A DNA stretch of 64,000 nucleotides from Cladorrhinum sp. PSN259 (lineage: Eukaryota; Ascomycota; Sordariomycetes; Sordariales; Podosporaceae): positions 248,001 to 312,000 of the forward strand of contig MU867070.1 in the NCBI GenBank assembly GCA_033725935.1. Direction: 5' to 3'. A program made the position numbers and the translations under genes. Below are positions 21,244-30,631 of the stretch, piece by piece (position 1 is the stretch's first letter; every line of letters starts with the position of its first letter). A model generated the notes under the pieces. That model was not told the DNA's origin. It did not search any database and saw only the letters and a program-made list of their open reading frames with translations.

Positions 21244-21701
21244 GTAAGTTATTCACCCCGTCTGGTTTAATGTTTGCAATAAATATAAAACGCTAATTAA
21301 CGGACGACAGTAAAAATAGGCACCTACTAAGCGCGCACCCCCTTTTACTTGTCAGGGCAGTGACAGAGTAGGAAGAGAGGAGGTGCACCAGCCCCTGAGC
21401 AAGCAAATAGAACGATGGGGACAGTGTGGGGCGCCGCAAAGGCGCTCCGCACCCGCAACGAGGGCGTACGTCGGGGGCAGAAATCTCTGATGCGCTAGTG
21501 TATTTAAGTCGGATCTCTGAGCCTTCCACCTTTAAGAAGGTCAGAGATCAGCAGTCCTTCCAGATAGACCCTTATATCGACTCATTGCTTAACCCAACCA
21601 CTCTGGTATTATACATCCCCTGACATTACTATTTACGCACTGGTTCCTATTGCCCACCTCTACCGCCCAATTTTACACCGCTTTCTTTTCTGCCCACCCA
21701 C

Positions 21702-22040
21702 TTAATCATCCAAACTTTTGCCTCTGAAATCTACACGGCTGAAATACGACCTCAACCTGCACAGCCTCTTCATAAAATCCTCACCGAGAGTCCACTCATC
21801 CTGTAACTCCCTGTATAAATCAAACAGCCCAGCATCGATAACATCCTCCAAAGTGGTCTCGTCGTTTCACCCTGCGAGGTTGGGGTCGTCACGCGGAAGA
21901 GATAGCGAGGGGTGGATGGCCCGGGCCGCGGCCGGCGATTAAAGATGGTATCCAAGGTGGGGGTTTGAAATGGAAACCTGCTCCAGTTTGTGGGATCTCC
22001 CAGGCCCATGAGGGCCTCTGTGGTGGTGGCCATGATTCCT
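21702..22040 (-). pseudogene. Degraded coding relic, possibly DUF7587-type
   Basis: On the minus strand one frame encodes STPRYLFRVTTPTSQG (around 21880-21930), which resembles the 'PRYLFRV' opening of fungal DUF7587 domains. Just downstream another frame encodes EDVIDAGLFDLYRELQDEW and LRSYFSRV before a TAA at 21704-21702. The two frames overlap and do not join, which indicates a frameshift. The family match is from memory and moderate. Confidence 0.35.
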
Positions 22041-22602
22041 GCAGCAAATGTGGGATGAATCAAACGATCCGTCACTTTGCGTCAGCTTCAACAGGATGTT
22101 CAGCTCGTGCGCCACAGACAGTTAAGATGAAGCCTGGATAACCAATACTCGCATACCTACTATTAACGGTGTTTGAGACTTTTATGATGCAAAAAGTTTA
22201 TTCAAGAATTTGGTTGGGCAAGTGTTGGGTAGTGACGCAGCCATTCACGTGGTTGATGGATGTTTCACGACATCAACGTATGAGGGGTAACGGTCAAAAT
22301 GGGCGAAATCGACTGGGCCGGCAGAGTCCACATGTGGTTGGCTTGATTTGTAGACATAGTACTTGGGCGAAACAAGAACCAACAGAAACTGTTTCTTAAA
22401 ACAGTCAGTGGCGTCATGACTTTCCCGTGGGATGTCAATCGATGCATGAGACTTATTGTAAAATGTCTCACGTGAATTGTGTGTGCTTTCGGTCCAATTG
22501 AAGCCAATCAGGGCACAATCGTCTCAATTATTCTTCCTTTCTGCAACCAAAATCTGCTTCCAGATTTGCAAAGCCCAGCAATGGGGGGACCTAGTCTAGC
22601 TG

Positions 22603-22689
22603 ATGGCCAAAGTCCATATCTTCCTCTCGACGAGGATCGACGCTCTCTGCATCAATCAAGGCGACCACGACGAGCGCGCAATCCAGGTC
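22603..22689 (+). pseudogene. HET-domain fragment
   Basis: A short plus-strand frame contains STRIDALCINQGDHDERA (about 22626-22680). This matches the central HET block '(W)IDALCINQ.D..ER..QV' very well, but none of the flanking HET blocks (YxALSYxWG, VxxWLG, RxWVxQE) is found nearby in any frame. It is therefore a relic of a HET gene rather than a functional one. An intact HET gene lies at 13658-15812; the two peptides differ enough that this is not a recent copy. Confidence 0.6.
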
Positions 22690-23224
22690 ACAAAACCAGA
22701 AGTATTTACAGCACAGCCCTCAGGGGGGTTTTTTTTTTGTTTTTTGTTTTCAAAGAAGTCACGGCGTTTGGGATCCATTGGGAATTCTATTGACTTCTAT
22801 TGGACATGATCTTTCAATCTTGATTGGATGTTTTAACAAGGCGCATTGTTACCTGTGTTGACTTCCTTCGAGTAGGCGGATCAACATTGGAATGCACTTT
22901 GCTATCTATATGTTATGACCATTTTTTGTCAGCCGCCAAGGACGCCTGGTATTGTCCACATGTCGATCAGAGTTTGTCCTTTTTTTGGGGGGGGTTTTTT
23001 TTTTCTATAGAAGAAAAAAATGATACAAAGCCAAACGTACATAGATACATACGAGTAGCTTTATTAGAAGACAGAAAATCCCCTAAAAAAAACTCCACCA
23101 GACACCTTTCACATGGTTGAACGTGCGCAGATACTAGTCCAACAGCCAATTCTCTAACAAAGTCCCCGAGCCAAGCCACCGCCCCTTTTAAATTTCCTAC
23201 CACTTAAAAGACGCCATTCACATC

Positions 23225-24265
23225 TTAAAAGAAGGCCCTCTCACCGACATCGCCCTGCCCCAGATTCCCCAAGCTCCAGTTATCCTCCACAGTCTTGATG
23301 ACGCTATAGTGCCCGTACAGGGTGCTATTAGTCGTTCCCTTCTTGGCCGTCGGGATTGCGCTTCCCAACAAGACGGCGTAAACCTGGTTGGTGCCGGATG
23401 TGGATCCCTCATCGAAGGTGAGCATCACCAGCGTCTTGGGAATGTTGAAATTGGAGTTTGACAGCAAGGGGGTGATAAAGTTGCGCGCCCACTTGCCGGC
23501 GAAGGTCACCGAGGTGTCGTGCCCGCTGTTGGTCATGTTGGGGGTCAAGAACATCCACTGGGGCAGTTGGTTGTTGGTTAGGTCGCGCTCAAACATGGTG
23601 AAGTTTTTGCATTTGGCGAGGCGGGTGGTGGAGCCTGTTACTGAGTCGTAGGACATGAGGGGGCTGGATATGTGGTGTCAGTCACGTTGAGGGAGGAAGG
23701 AGGCAAAGAAAAGGACGTACTTGTGCTTGCGGACGTAGGCGTCTGCTCCCGTGAGCTGGTTCTTGTAGTTGCCTTGGAAGCCCGAGTATGGCTGATCTTC
23801 CTGGTAGACACCCCAGCTGATCCCCTTGTCTTCGAGGAGGTGGACGACTGTCTTGATGCTGGGATCAAGACGCCGGAAGTTGTTATCTGTGATGCCGTGA
23901 CGGCTGCCACCGGCAACTGCGACATAGTTGGGTTGAGAAGGATGGGTACGAGCGATGTAGTTGGTCAATGAGATGCCCTGGCTGGCGAGGTATGCCAGGT
24001 TGGCTGAGAGTTGTGTTATTAGTCTTGGTTTTGATGAGGGTTGGAAGAGCTACTCACGATCCGCGATGGCCACAGAGTAATCGACATTCTCGAGCCAGAT
24101 CTGGACGAAGCGGTCAAAGGTCTTGCCGGGAACATTGCTGGTTGGTGAAAGGGTCAACGCAGTGGCACGAGCAGCGGCTACGGCGGCAGCGGCCGTGCTG
24201 GTGTACTGAATTTGGGCAGCAGCACCGCCGAGAAGGGCGAGGAAAGCAGCTGAAGTGGCGATCAT
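23225..24265 (-). CDS. Secreted acid phosphatase (phosphoesterase family, PhoA-like)
   Basis: This predicted secreted phosphomonoesterase of 309 residues belongs to the phosphoesterase family (PF04185), which includes phosphate-repressible acid phosphatases of Aspergillus and Penicillium. Exons are 24265-24058, 24003-23721 and 23663-23225, with introns 24057-24004 (GTGAGT...CTCAG) and 23720-23664 (GTACGT...CCAG). A signal peptide covers about residues 1-17 (LALLGGAAA|Q). Recognisable blocks are FVQIWLEN near 53, THPSQPNY (89-96), PNMTNSGHD (205-213) and LTFDEG (245-250); the acidic and His residues in these blocks form the metal/phosphate site in the family. It shares its promoter region with an iron transporter gene. 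Four CACGTG sites upstream fit control by the Pho4/NUC-1 phosphate regulator. Confidence 0.9.
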
Positions 24266-25341
24266 CTTGTCGAGAGGGAATGTGTCGTGTCTGTTGGAGG
24301 AGCTTGATGTTGTGATGGCTAGCGATCTAAGTAGTCGTGGAAGGTCGAGATCTTCACGCTATATACTTTCTACGCTCAGTATCTACTACGGTTCGGCACT
24401 ATATTGATTAGGACTCTCTACAATCACTAGTATAGGTTTCTGGATTTCCAAATCGGGAAGGGGAATGTATGTACGGGTCTTCTCGCATTCGCTTATCATC
24501 TACCGAGCAATAGAATCGAGGCTCATCATGCACGTGTTATACTACCGCACCATCTACAACATGCAACAATCACAGCGTCCCAATCTGGAAGTACGACATG
24601 ACGACAGTGGCCGACTGCCGCGCTGTCACCGTCCTGGTGGTACTCAACATGGAGGAACACAGCACGTGTCTGGTAAACGGCCAATCATCACAGAGAATAC
24701 CACACGTGGAGTTCCATCCAAACTTCCAACGAGACCAATTAGATTTGTTCCCAAAAACCGGGTTTCCAAAAGCCAGACCGACACAATTTCAGAAGACGTC
24801 TTTCAGTAGATATCTCTCAACTAAGACCAAAACACTCACCGGATGTCACGACCATGAGCACGGCAGTTGGTGTAGAGTTTCTCAATGAAACCCACCACGT
24901 GTGGTGTCTCTGGATAGATGATTGGGCTTGGCATATCTCAAGCTTTGTCAATAAGAGGCGCAACGGCCCGCGCGTTGTAACCTAGTGGCGTCCCGGGCCA
25001 TCTTGGCATCTAGATAGTAATAGAGACAGCCACACCAAACAGATATTGAACGTGGGGTTGAAGATGATTTGCATATGTTGGCATGACCAATGAGAAGAAG
25101 GGTATTTCATACACACTGACTTTGGTGATTATCTCAACACAAGAGTACATGTACCTGCGTGCCTTGGGTTATACCGAAAAAGGGACCAAACAGCCAGGGA
25201 AATTATCGAGTAGAAAGCTGAGAGAGTCCCATGGGATCACCTATCACGGGCTCCATCTAGATACTCATCGTTGTCTCTCCAGTTACAACATCTTCCATAC
25301 CCAGGTGGTCTTCTTTCTCTCTTCGCCGCCCTCAACCCATA
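24266..25341. promoter_or_regulatory. Shared divergent promoter, acid phosphatase and iron transporter
   Basis: This 1.08 kb separates the two start codons and contains no supported gene. It holds four CACGTG palindromes within 371 bp and several CCAAT boxes, for example near 24680 and 24734. The CCAAT boxes could bind the Hap complex used in fungal iron control. Confidence 0.6.
24531..24901. promoter_or_regulatory. Cluster of four CACGTG sites
   Basis: CACGTG occurs at 24531-24536, 24663-24668, 24703-24708 and 24896-24901. These are 266, 398, 438 and 631 bp upstream of the acid phosphatase ATG. CACGTG is the established target of yeast Pho4 and Neurospora NUC-1. Elsewhere in the window I noticed only about one copy per 5 kb, so the clustering looks non-random. 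Confidence 0.65.
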
Positions 25342-26418
25342 ATGGCACCACTCAACCAACACCTCAGCCGTCTGATGGGCAAAGAGTCCGCAACACCGCA
25401 AGACATGTCGCTCCCAATCTACGAGTCACTCCCAAATGCCCCTCGCAGATCCTCCTCCTCTGGAGACCTTTCAGATGACCGCCTCTCAATCCCATCATCA
25501 TCCTCGACAACATATCCAGACCATCACTCACAACAATGCTCCTCCTCCCCACCATCCCCCAACAACAACAAGTCCCCCAAACTATCCCTCAATGCCTTCC
25601 TCTCAAACCTCACCCTCGGCTTCGCAGACGGCCTCACAGTCCCCTTCGCGCTCACCGCCGGCCTCTCCTCCCTCGGCAGCACCAAAACGGTAATCTACGC
25701 CGGCATGGCCGAGATCTGCGCAGGGAGCATCAGCATGGGCATAGGCGGCTACTTGGCTGCCAGAGGTGACCACAACGCGTCATCATCTTCCTCCTCCAAA
25801 TCCCCATCACCACTACCACCTTCTGTGTCTTCTTCTCCATCAAGTGAGGGACTACTACTCCGCCATCATTCTTCTTCTCAAAATGAAGAGGAAGACGAAA
25901 AGTCTTTACATCTATTATCATCAGAAAGCTGCACGTGGAAAGCGCAGATTGAGGGGATGAACCTCCCTGCTGATCTGGAGGAAAAGGTGTTGCGCCACTT
26001 GGATGGTAAAAAACCTGTTATTGAGGAGAAGGATGAAGCTTGTGGTGGGAAAGAAAGCCCCGTGCTGTCCGGACTGTCAGTTTCGTTGGGGTATCTGCTG
26101 GGCGGCTCTCTGCCGCTCTTTCCTTACTTTTTCTTGAGAGCGGAGGACGACCCCGTCAAGAAGGGGCTGGTTTGGAGTTTTGTCGTCTGCGTGGTTGCCT
26201 TGTTTGTGTTTGGATTCGGGAAGGAGTTTGTGCTGGGTTATAACGACTCGGAGAGAACCTTGAAAGGGGAGGAGGAGGAGGAGGAGAAGAACGGCATCTG
26301 GTGGACTGGGAAGAGGATTAGGGTTTGCGTTTGGGAGGGTGTCCAGATGGTGGTTTTGGGGAGCGTGGCTGCTGGTGCTGCGGTGTTGTGCGTAAGAGCT
26401 TTTGAGGGCATGTCATGA
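25342..26418 (+). CDS. CCC1: Vacuolar iron/manganese transporter, CCC1/VIT1 family
   Basis: This membrane protein of 358 residues belongs to the CCC1/VIT1 family, which moves Fe2+ (and Mn2+) from cytosol into the vacuole. The first ~90 residues are Ser/Pro-rich and disordered. The first helix carries the signature LTLGFADGLTVPFALTAGL, followed by the second helix with GMAEICAGSISMGIGGYLAARGDH; the Asp, Glu and Met residues there line the ion path in the family. A cytosolic loop of ~110 residues follows, with a long Ser/Pro/Glu low-complexity insertion before LPADLEEKVLRHL. Three more helices end the protein, the last reading VVLGSVAAGAAVLCV. It is a single exon with a normal start. It is divergent from the acid phosphatase gene. 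Vacuolar storage fits; experimental substrate unknown. Confidence 0.88.
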   Translation: MAPLNQHLSRLMGKESATPQDMSLPIYESLPNAPRRSSSSGDLSDDRLSIPSSSSTTYPDHHSQQCSSSPPSPNNNKSPKLSLNAFLSNLTLGFADGLTVPFALTAGLSSLGSTKTVIYAGMAEICAGSISMGIGGYLAARGDHNASSSSSSKSPSPLPPSVSSSPSSEGLLLRHHSSSQNEEEDEKSLHLLSSESCTWKAQIEGMNLPADLEEKVLRHLDGKKPVIEEKDEACGGKESPVLSGLSVSLGYLLGGSLPLFPYFFLRAEDDPVKKGLVWSFVVCVVALFVFGFGKEFVLGYNDSERTLKGEEEEEEKNGIWWTGKRIRVCVWEGVQMVVLGSVAAGAAVLCVRAFEGMS

Positions 26419-28364
26419 TTGGATGTCATTTGTCGTTGAACAAGGGGTTGAAATACTTGTTTTTTATTCTCTCAATGTATCCTTATTTTTGAGGAGTTAC
26501 GGTACGGAACACGGAGAAAGCTCGGCGAAGTCGCGGTACAAAACTGAGGGCCTTCTAGACACGATCCGAGTCGATGGAAGATTTCAGGGCCAAAGGCGCT
26601 AACGAGTACAGAGACCAGTGCTATGATGGGGTTGCCACGGGATTTGAGTGGAAACTCGATACCTTTTGTGGTATGGAGAATGAAGAAAAGTTTGAAGGTG
26701 ACAAAAGTGGGGTTCAGGGGGGTTGTGTGTATTTCCACCCCTGAAGTAAATACCGTGGTGGTGCAGAATGAGATCATGTATATGGAAGAGGATTCGTTAT
26801 ATCTGCAATTGGTTAAAAAGCACGTAAAACAGATTTCCGAATTATAATAGACAGGCAGGTAAAGAGTATCCTGAAGTCCAAATTGAAGGAATTCATGTTT
26901 GTTGATGACGGACCCACTTTTAGTGACCATTTTTCCACACACCACCTGGTGGTAGGTGAAGTGAAAAGCTGACCGAGCAAGGTGGAGCTTTACTCAGCGT
27001 CTACTACTGGGCTCGACTGGGGTAGATCCTTTTGTCAGGTTGTCATTGCATCTCTACGGCTCCGAGTCGTTTCAGTCGGCTATAGCGACCTAAAACGTGT
27101 TAAGCTGAGTATCACCTGAATTGTTAGCTCTAAATCACCGTTATTAGTAAGAGCATATATACCTAGTAACATCAATAATAGACATATAAGCTGCTTAGAC
27201 ATACAAGGTAAAGAGCTTTATTAAATATATCTCAACCATAATATGAGTAATTTACGAGGAAGAATATCAGGCTATTTTAGGAAGTTTTACTTTCTAGGTA
27301 AATAAAAAGAGGTAAGATGGTATGTTGACTTTAGAAAAGGGGTTTATTGCTCGATATGCGTAGAGTGGCTAATTATCAATCACGGAATGTCTTAGCTTAA
27401 GCTAACTAATAATTATACAGCCTCCTAAACCTTGACGGATGGTAGTTTTCGACCGGAGTGTTACACCCCGTGCAAAACCTCCACCCGCACGGACCACAAT
27501 GCAAGGCATCGCGTGGTCAAATACCAGGTGCTCTGTATAGCTCCGGTGTTCTCTAGAGAGCACGGAGATATATAGAGCAAGGTACGAAATACTTAGGAAA
27601 AACATATGTAGATAGCTTCACTATAAAGAGGGGGTGCTGGGCACTTCCCATCGTGAGGACTTGGTTCCTCACGCAAGCAATATAATGTTCATTGTCTACA
27701 ATCTTCTTTACAAAGTACCGTAACTTCTCTGTAGAGAACTTTGCAGAACTACCTGTTGTTGACAGTGATTGACACCGTCTGAGAGCGTCCCACAACCTTC
27801 GATTCCCCTGTCATCTTACCCAGGCGTACTGCCTTGCAGTCTGAACCCTATCTGGTGCAGATTGTAACACGGAGATGTTAATTCTCAATTCTCGTATATA
27901 ATCTGCATGTCAAGTACCGCGTAGTGAGGTAAGGTTTCATCCATGGTATGCTGGATTAGTAACTCCATTCTGACTATCTTCGCTACGCAGCCCTATTTTG
28001 GCCTGGCGCCTCATTTTTGTTTTGGTATGTGTAATCTTTTGCGACCTGCACTGACAGACCGGTTAAATAAAATTAAAATCCCTATTCATTCGTCCTGCCT
28101 CTTGATGAAGATCCCTGCTCAATACCACTCTTCCTAAATTACACCCTCCAAGTCTGCCTGATGTTTAGTCATGGATTGAACCCTTCCTGCAGGCTCGGGC
28201 TGCATTCCCCGCTACTATCGTATGAGCGCACTTACAAACAAGTCAATATGACTATAGGATGACGTATCTCGCATAAAAGACAAACACCCTTAAAAAATGT
28301 TTCTAGCTATTTGTTTGATTAGATATCTCGTTCTTCAAACGGTTGATCTACTTCAACATCACGG
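26419..28364. other. Long intergenic region including an AT-rich island
   Basis: This is 1.95 kb between the iron transporter and CYP55 genes. The first 600 bp is of ordinary composition. The part at 27060-27430 is strongly AT-rich, and 27550-27800 has a minus-strand open frame that I cannot assign. A 157-codon open frame on the minus strand (26472-26945) has no family signal and overlaps the transporter 3' UTR. Confidence 0.5.
27060..27430. other. AT-rich island, possible RIP-mutated relic
   Basis: By hand count, three successive 60-base lines (27121-27300) have roughly 28-30% G+C, against roughly half in the neighbouring genes, with many TA dinucleotides and frequent stops in all frames. 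This is the usual appearance of a repeat hit by repeat-induced point mutation in ascomycetes. No transposase or LTR can be read. Confidence 0.5.
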
Positions 28365-29792
28365 ATGTCTATTTTTCGCCGAGCATCCACGAGAATAACC
28401 CCTTTCTGCCACCCCGCGGCGGCCAGCAAAATCCGAAGGCTGTCCATCATGGGTGCGCTAGGGATGCCAGACTTCCCTTTCAAGAGGTCCTCTGGACTTG
28501 ATCCGCCCGCCGAGTTTGCCCAACTTCGCAAGACGGACCCGGTTTCCAAGGTCAAACTGTTTGATGGCTCTACGGCATGGCTTGTGACCAAGTACGACGA
28601 TGTCTGCCAAGTAGCTACTGATCAGCGACTTTCCAAGGCAAGTTTAAGCACTCCTGTTCTTAGCAGCGTTCATTAACTTACCATATGCCGAAACAGGAAC
28701 GTCAAAGGCCCGGCTTTCCCGAACTAAGTGCCAACGGCAAGATCGCAGCCAAGCAGCGCCCTACATTCGTCGACATGGACCCACCCGATCATACAAAGTA
28801 CCGAGGCATGGTAGAGTCCGTTTTCACGCAAGAGCATGTTGACTCGCTGAAGCCGTACATCCGGAAAACGGTTGACGACCTGCTCGATAAGATGATGAAG
28901 AAGAAGGCATCCCAGAGCGGGCCTGTCGATTTGGTAGAGGAGTTTGCACTCCCTGTTCCGTCCTATGTAATATGCAATTTTTCATTTTGATATGAAGTCC
29001 CACTTACGTCGAACGCTGACGCAGCTCACATAGATGATCTACACCATTCTTGGTGTGCCGTTCGAGGACCTTGCTTTCCTGACTCAGCAGAATGCCATTC
29101 GAACAAATGGAAGCTCGACGGCAAGGGAGGCTTCAGGTGCCGCCGAGGGGCTCATCCAATATCTGAATCAGCTTGTCGACAAGAGACTTGAAGAACCCAA
29201 GGATGACTTGGTCAGCAGGTTGGCGATTGAACAGATCAAACCCGGCAATCTGAGTAAGGAGGATGCAGTTCAGATGGCTTTTCTGCTGCTTGTTGCTGGC
29301 AATGCCACAATGGTCAACATGATTGCGCTGGGAGTTGTCACCCTCCTCCAGCATCCCGATCAGCTAGCTGAGTTGAAGTCTGACCCCGGCAAGTGGGCCG
29401 CTCCTTTCGTGGAAGAGCTCTGCCGCTACCATACGGCTTCGGCCATGGCTATGAAGAGAAGTGCCAAGGAGGATATCGAAATCGGGGGCAAGCTTATCCG
29501 GGCGGAGGAGGGCATCATTGCATCCAACCAGTCGGCCAACCGCGACGAAGAAGTCTTCCCGGACCCAGCCAAGTTCGACATGCACCGCAAGTTCTCGAGG
29601 GATGGTCTAGGCTTTGGGTTTGGGCCGCACCGGTGCATTGCGGAACACCTAGCAAAGACGGAGCTGATCACTGTTTTTGCTTCCATCTTCAACAAAGTTC
29701 CAGACTTGAAGTTGGCGATAACGCTGGATAAGCTCGAGTGCACTCCGTTGGAGAGGGATGTTGGCATCACCAGGCTGCCCGTCACGTGGTAG
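28365..29792 (+). CDS. CYP55A: Nitric oxide reductase cytochrome P450nor (CYP55A)
   Basis: This is a fungal P450 that reduces two NO to N2O using NADH directly, in denitrification and NO detoxification. Exons are 28365-28637, 28697-28966 and 29034-29792 (433 residues). Intron 1 (28638-28696) is GC-AG, with donor AAG|GCAAGT. Intron 2 is 28967-29033. The protein aligns along its length with Fusarium P450nor: GFPELSANGK, TFVDMDPPDH, LTQQNAIRTNGSSTAREAS, VAGNATMVNMIALG (I helix, Thr273), YHTASAM, and the heme-binding loop GFGFGPHRC (Cys382, or Cys354 from the second start; Cys352 in Fusarium). The first ATG adds 28 residues rich in Arg and lacking acids, like a mitochondrial leader; the second ATG at 28449 gives a 405-residue cytosolic form. 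An ankyrin protein gene and a Zn2Cys6 gene follow. Confidence 0.96.
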
Positions 29793-29935
29793 ATAGTAGA
29801 TATCAATGTATATGGTAGCTTCAAGCCACCATCGTTCATCCTTTGAAATTTGAAGCCACACACTCTCTCTCTCTTTTTTTTAATCATCTCCTCCCAACCC
29901 AACAAACAACCTTGTGCCTGTCTATCCCCAACATC

Positions 29936-30631
29936 ATGACGGACGCCAACAAGTACCGTCACCGCCCTCATCCCAAGACCTGGGCTCAGGAGCTATACGG
30001 AAACACCGAGGCCGCCAAGCTCCTATGGTTGGCTTTCTCCTGCGCTAAATGGAATCTGGGACCGCAACTCGACCTGCTCCTAGAAAAACTCTCAATCATT
30101 CGGAGCGACGGCCGCGGGCACACCGGCGCTGGCATTCCACCACAAATCCAGCTGCTCGAGGACGCAGACGGCAACACCCTGTTCCACTGCGCAGCCCGCC
30201 ACGGTCATCACGAAATCATCGACCGCCTCCTGACGCACTGCCGATGCCACGGCCGCAGCGTGTGGTATGACTACGCCACAAGCGGTCAACCGCTCTTGGA
30301 GACGAACCACATGGGCGAAACGCCACTGGAGCTCGCTGAGAGGCATGGCCATCGCTACGCCTACTCGATCATGCTGCTCGAGATCCCGGATGTCTTGAGC
30401 CCCATCTTAGTCCTCACCGAAACGCCACAAATCGTGACGCAACCGCAGTATAGGTCCTCGCACATGCGGGGATTTCCGACTCAACCTAAACGATTCCGAG
30501 GTGAAGACCAGCTCTTGCCTGTGTCAAAACGCCCTCTCCAAAGGCGTCAGTCAGATCGACATCACGGCCGTTCAACATTTGCTCCCCCCCACCAGTCTCG
30601 AAACCGGACGATTGCTGAAAAACGGTCATAA
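29936..30631 (+). CDS. Ankyrin-repeat protein of unknown function
   Basis: This is a 231-residue protein without introns. The start is the ATG at 29936, since no in-frame ATG lies further upstream in the open frame. The centre carries two ankyrin-like units: DADGNTLFHCAARHGHHEII followed by DRLLTHC, and NHMGETPLELAERHGHRYA. The N-terminal ~70 residues are probably helical (WAQELYGNTEAAKLLWLAF). The C-terminal ~60 residues are basic and disordered (Arg, Gln and His-rich), which would suit nuclear or nucleic-acid association, though that is a guess. There is no signal peptide or membrane segment. It begins only 144 bp after the CYP55 stop on the same strand. No specific function can be assigned. 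Confidence 0.7.
   Translation: MTDANKYRHRPHPKTWAQELYGNTEAAKLLWLAFSCAKWNLGPQLDLLLEKLSIIRSDGRGHTGAGIPPQIQLLEDADGNTLFHCAARHGHHEIIDRLLTHCRCHGRSVWYDYATSGQPLLETNHMGETPLELAERHGHRYAYSIMLLEIPDVLSPILVLTETPQIVTQPQYRSSHMRGFPTQPKRFRGEDQLLPVSKRPLQRRQSDRHHGRSTFAPPHQSRNRTIAEKRS

Larger units (their letters stand above)
21311..23224. other. Gene-poor region with gene relics
   Basis: This 1.9 kb contains a degraded minus-strand coding relic (21702-22040) and a HET-motif fragment (22603-22689). It also has long homopolymer runs, such as G/T runs near 22722-22752 and 22980-23005. No intact gene is supported before the acid phosphatase 3' end. Confidence 0.5.

Noticed and set aside
21440..21660. Possible solo LTR suggested by a TATA-like GTATTTAAG and short inverted pieces
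   Set aside because: No TG...CA ends, target-site duplication or primer-binding site could be identified.
26472..26945. 157-codon minus-strand open frame after the iron transporter
   Set aside because: Low-complexity, Phe/Thr/Ser-rich translation with no family signal; overlaps the 3' UTR of the transporter.
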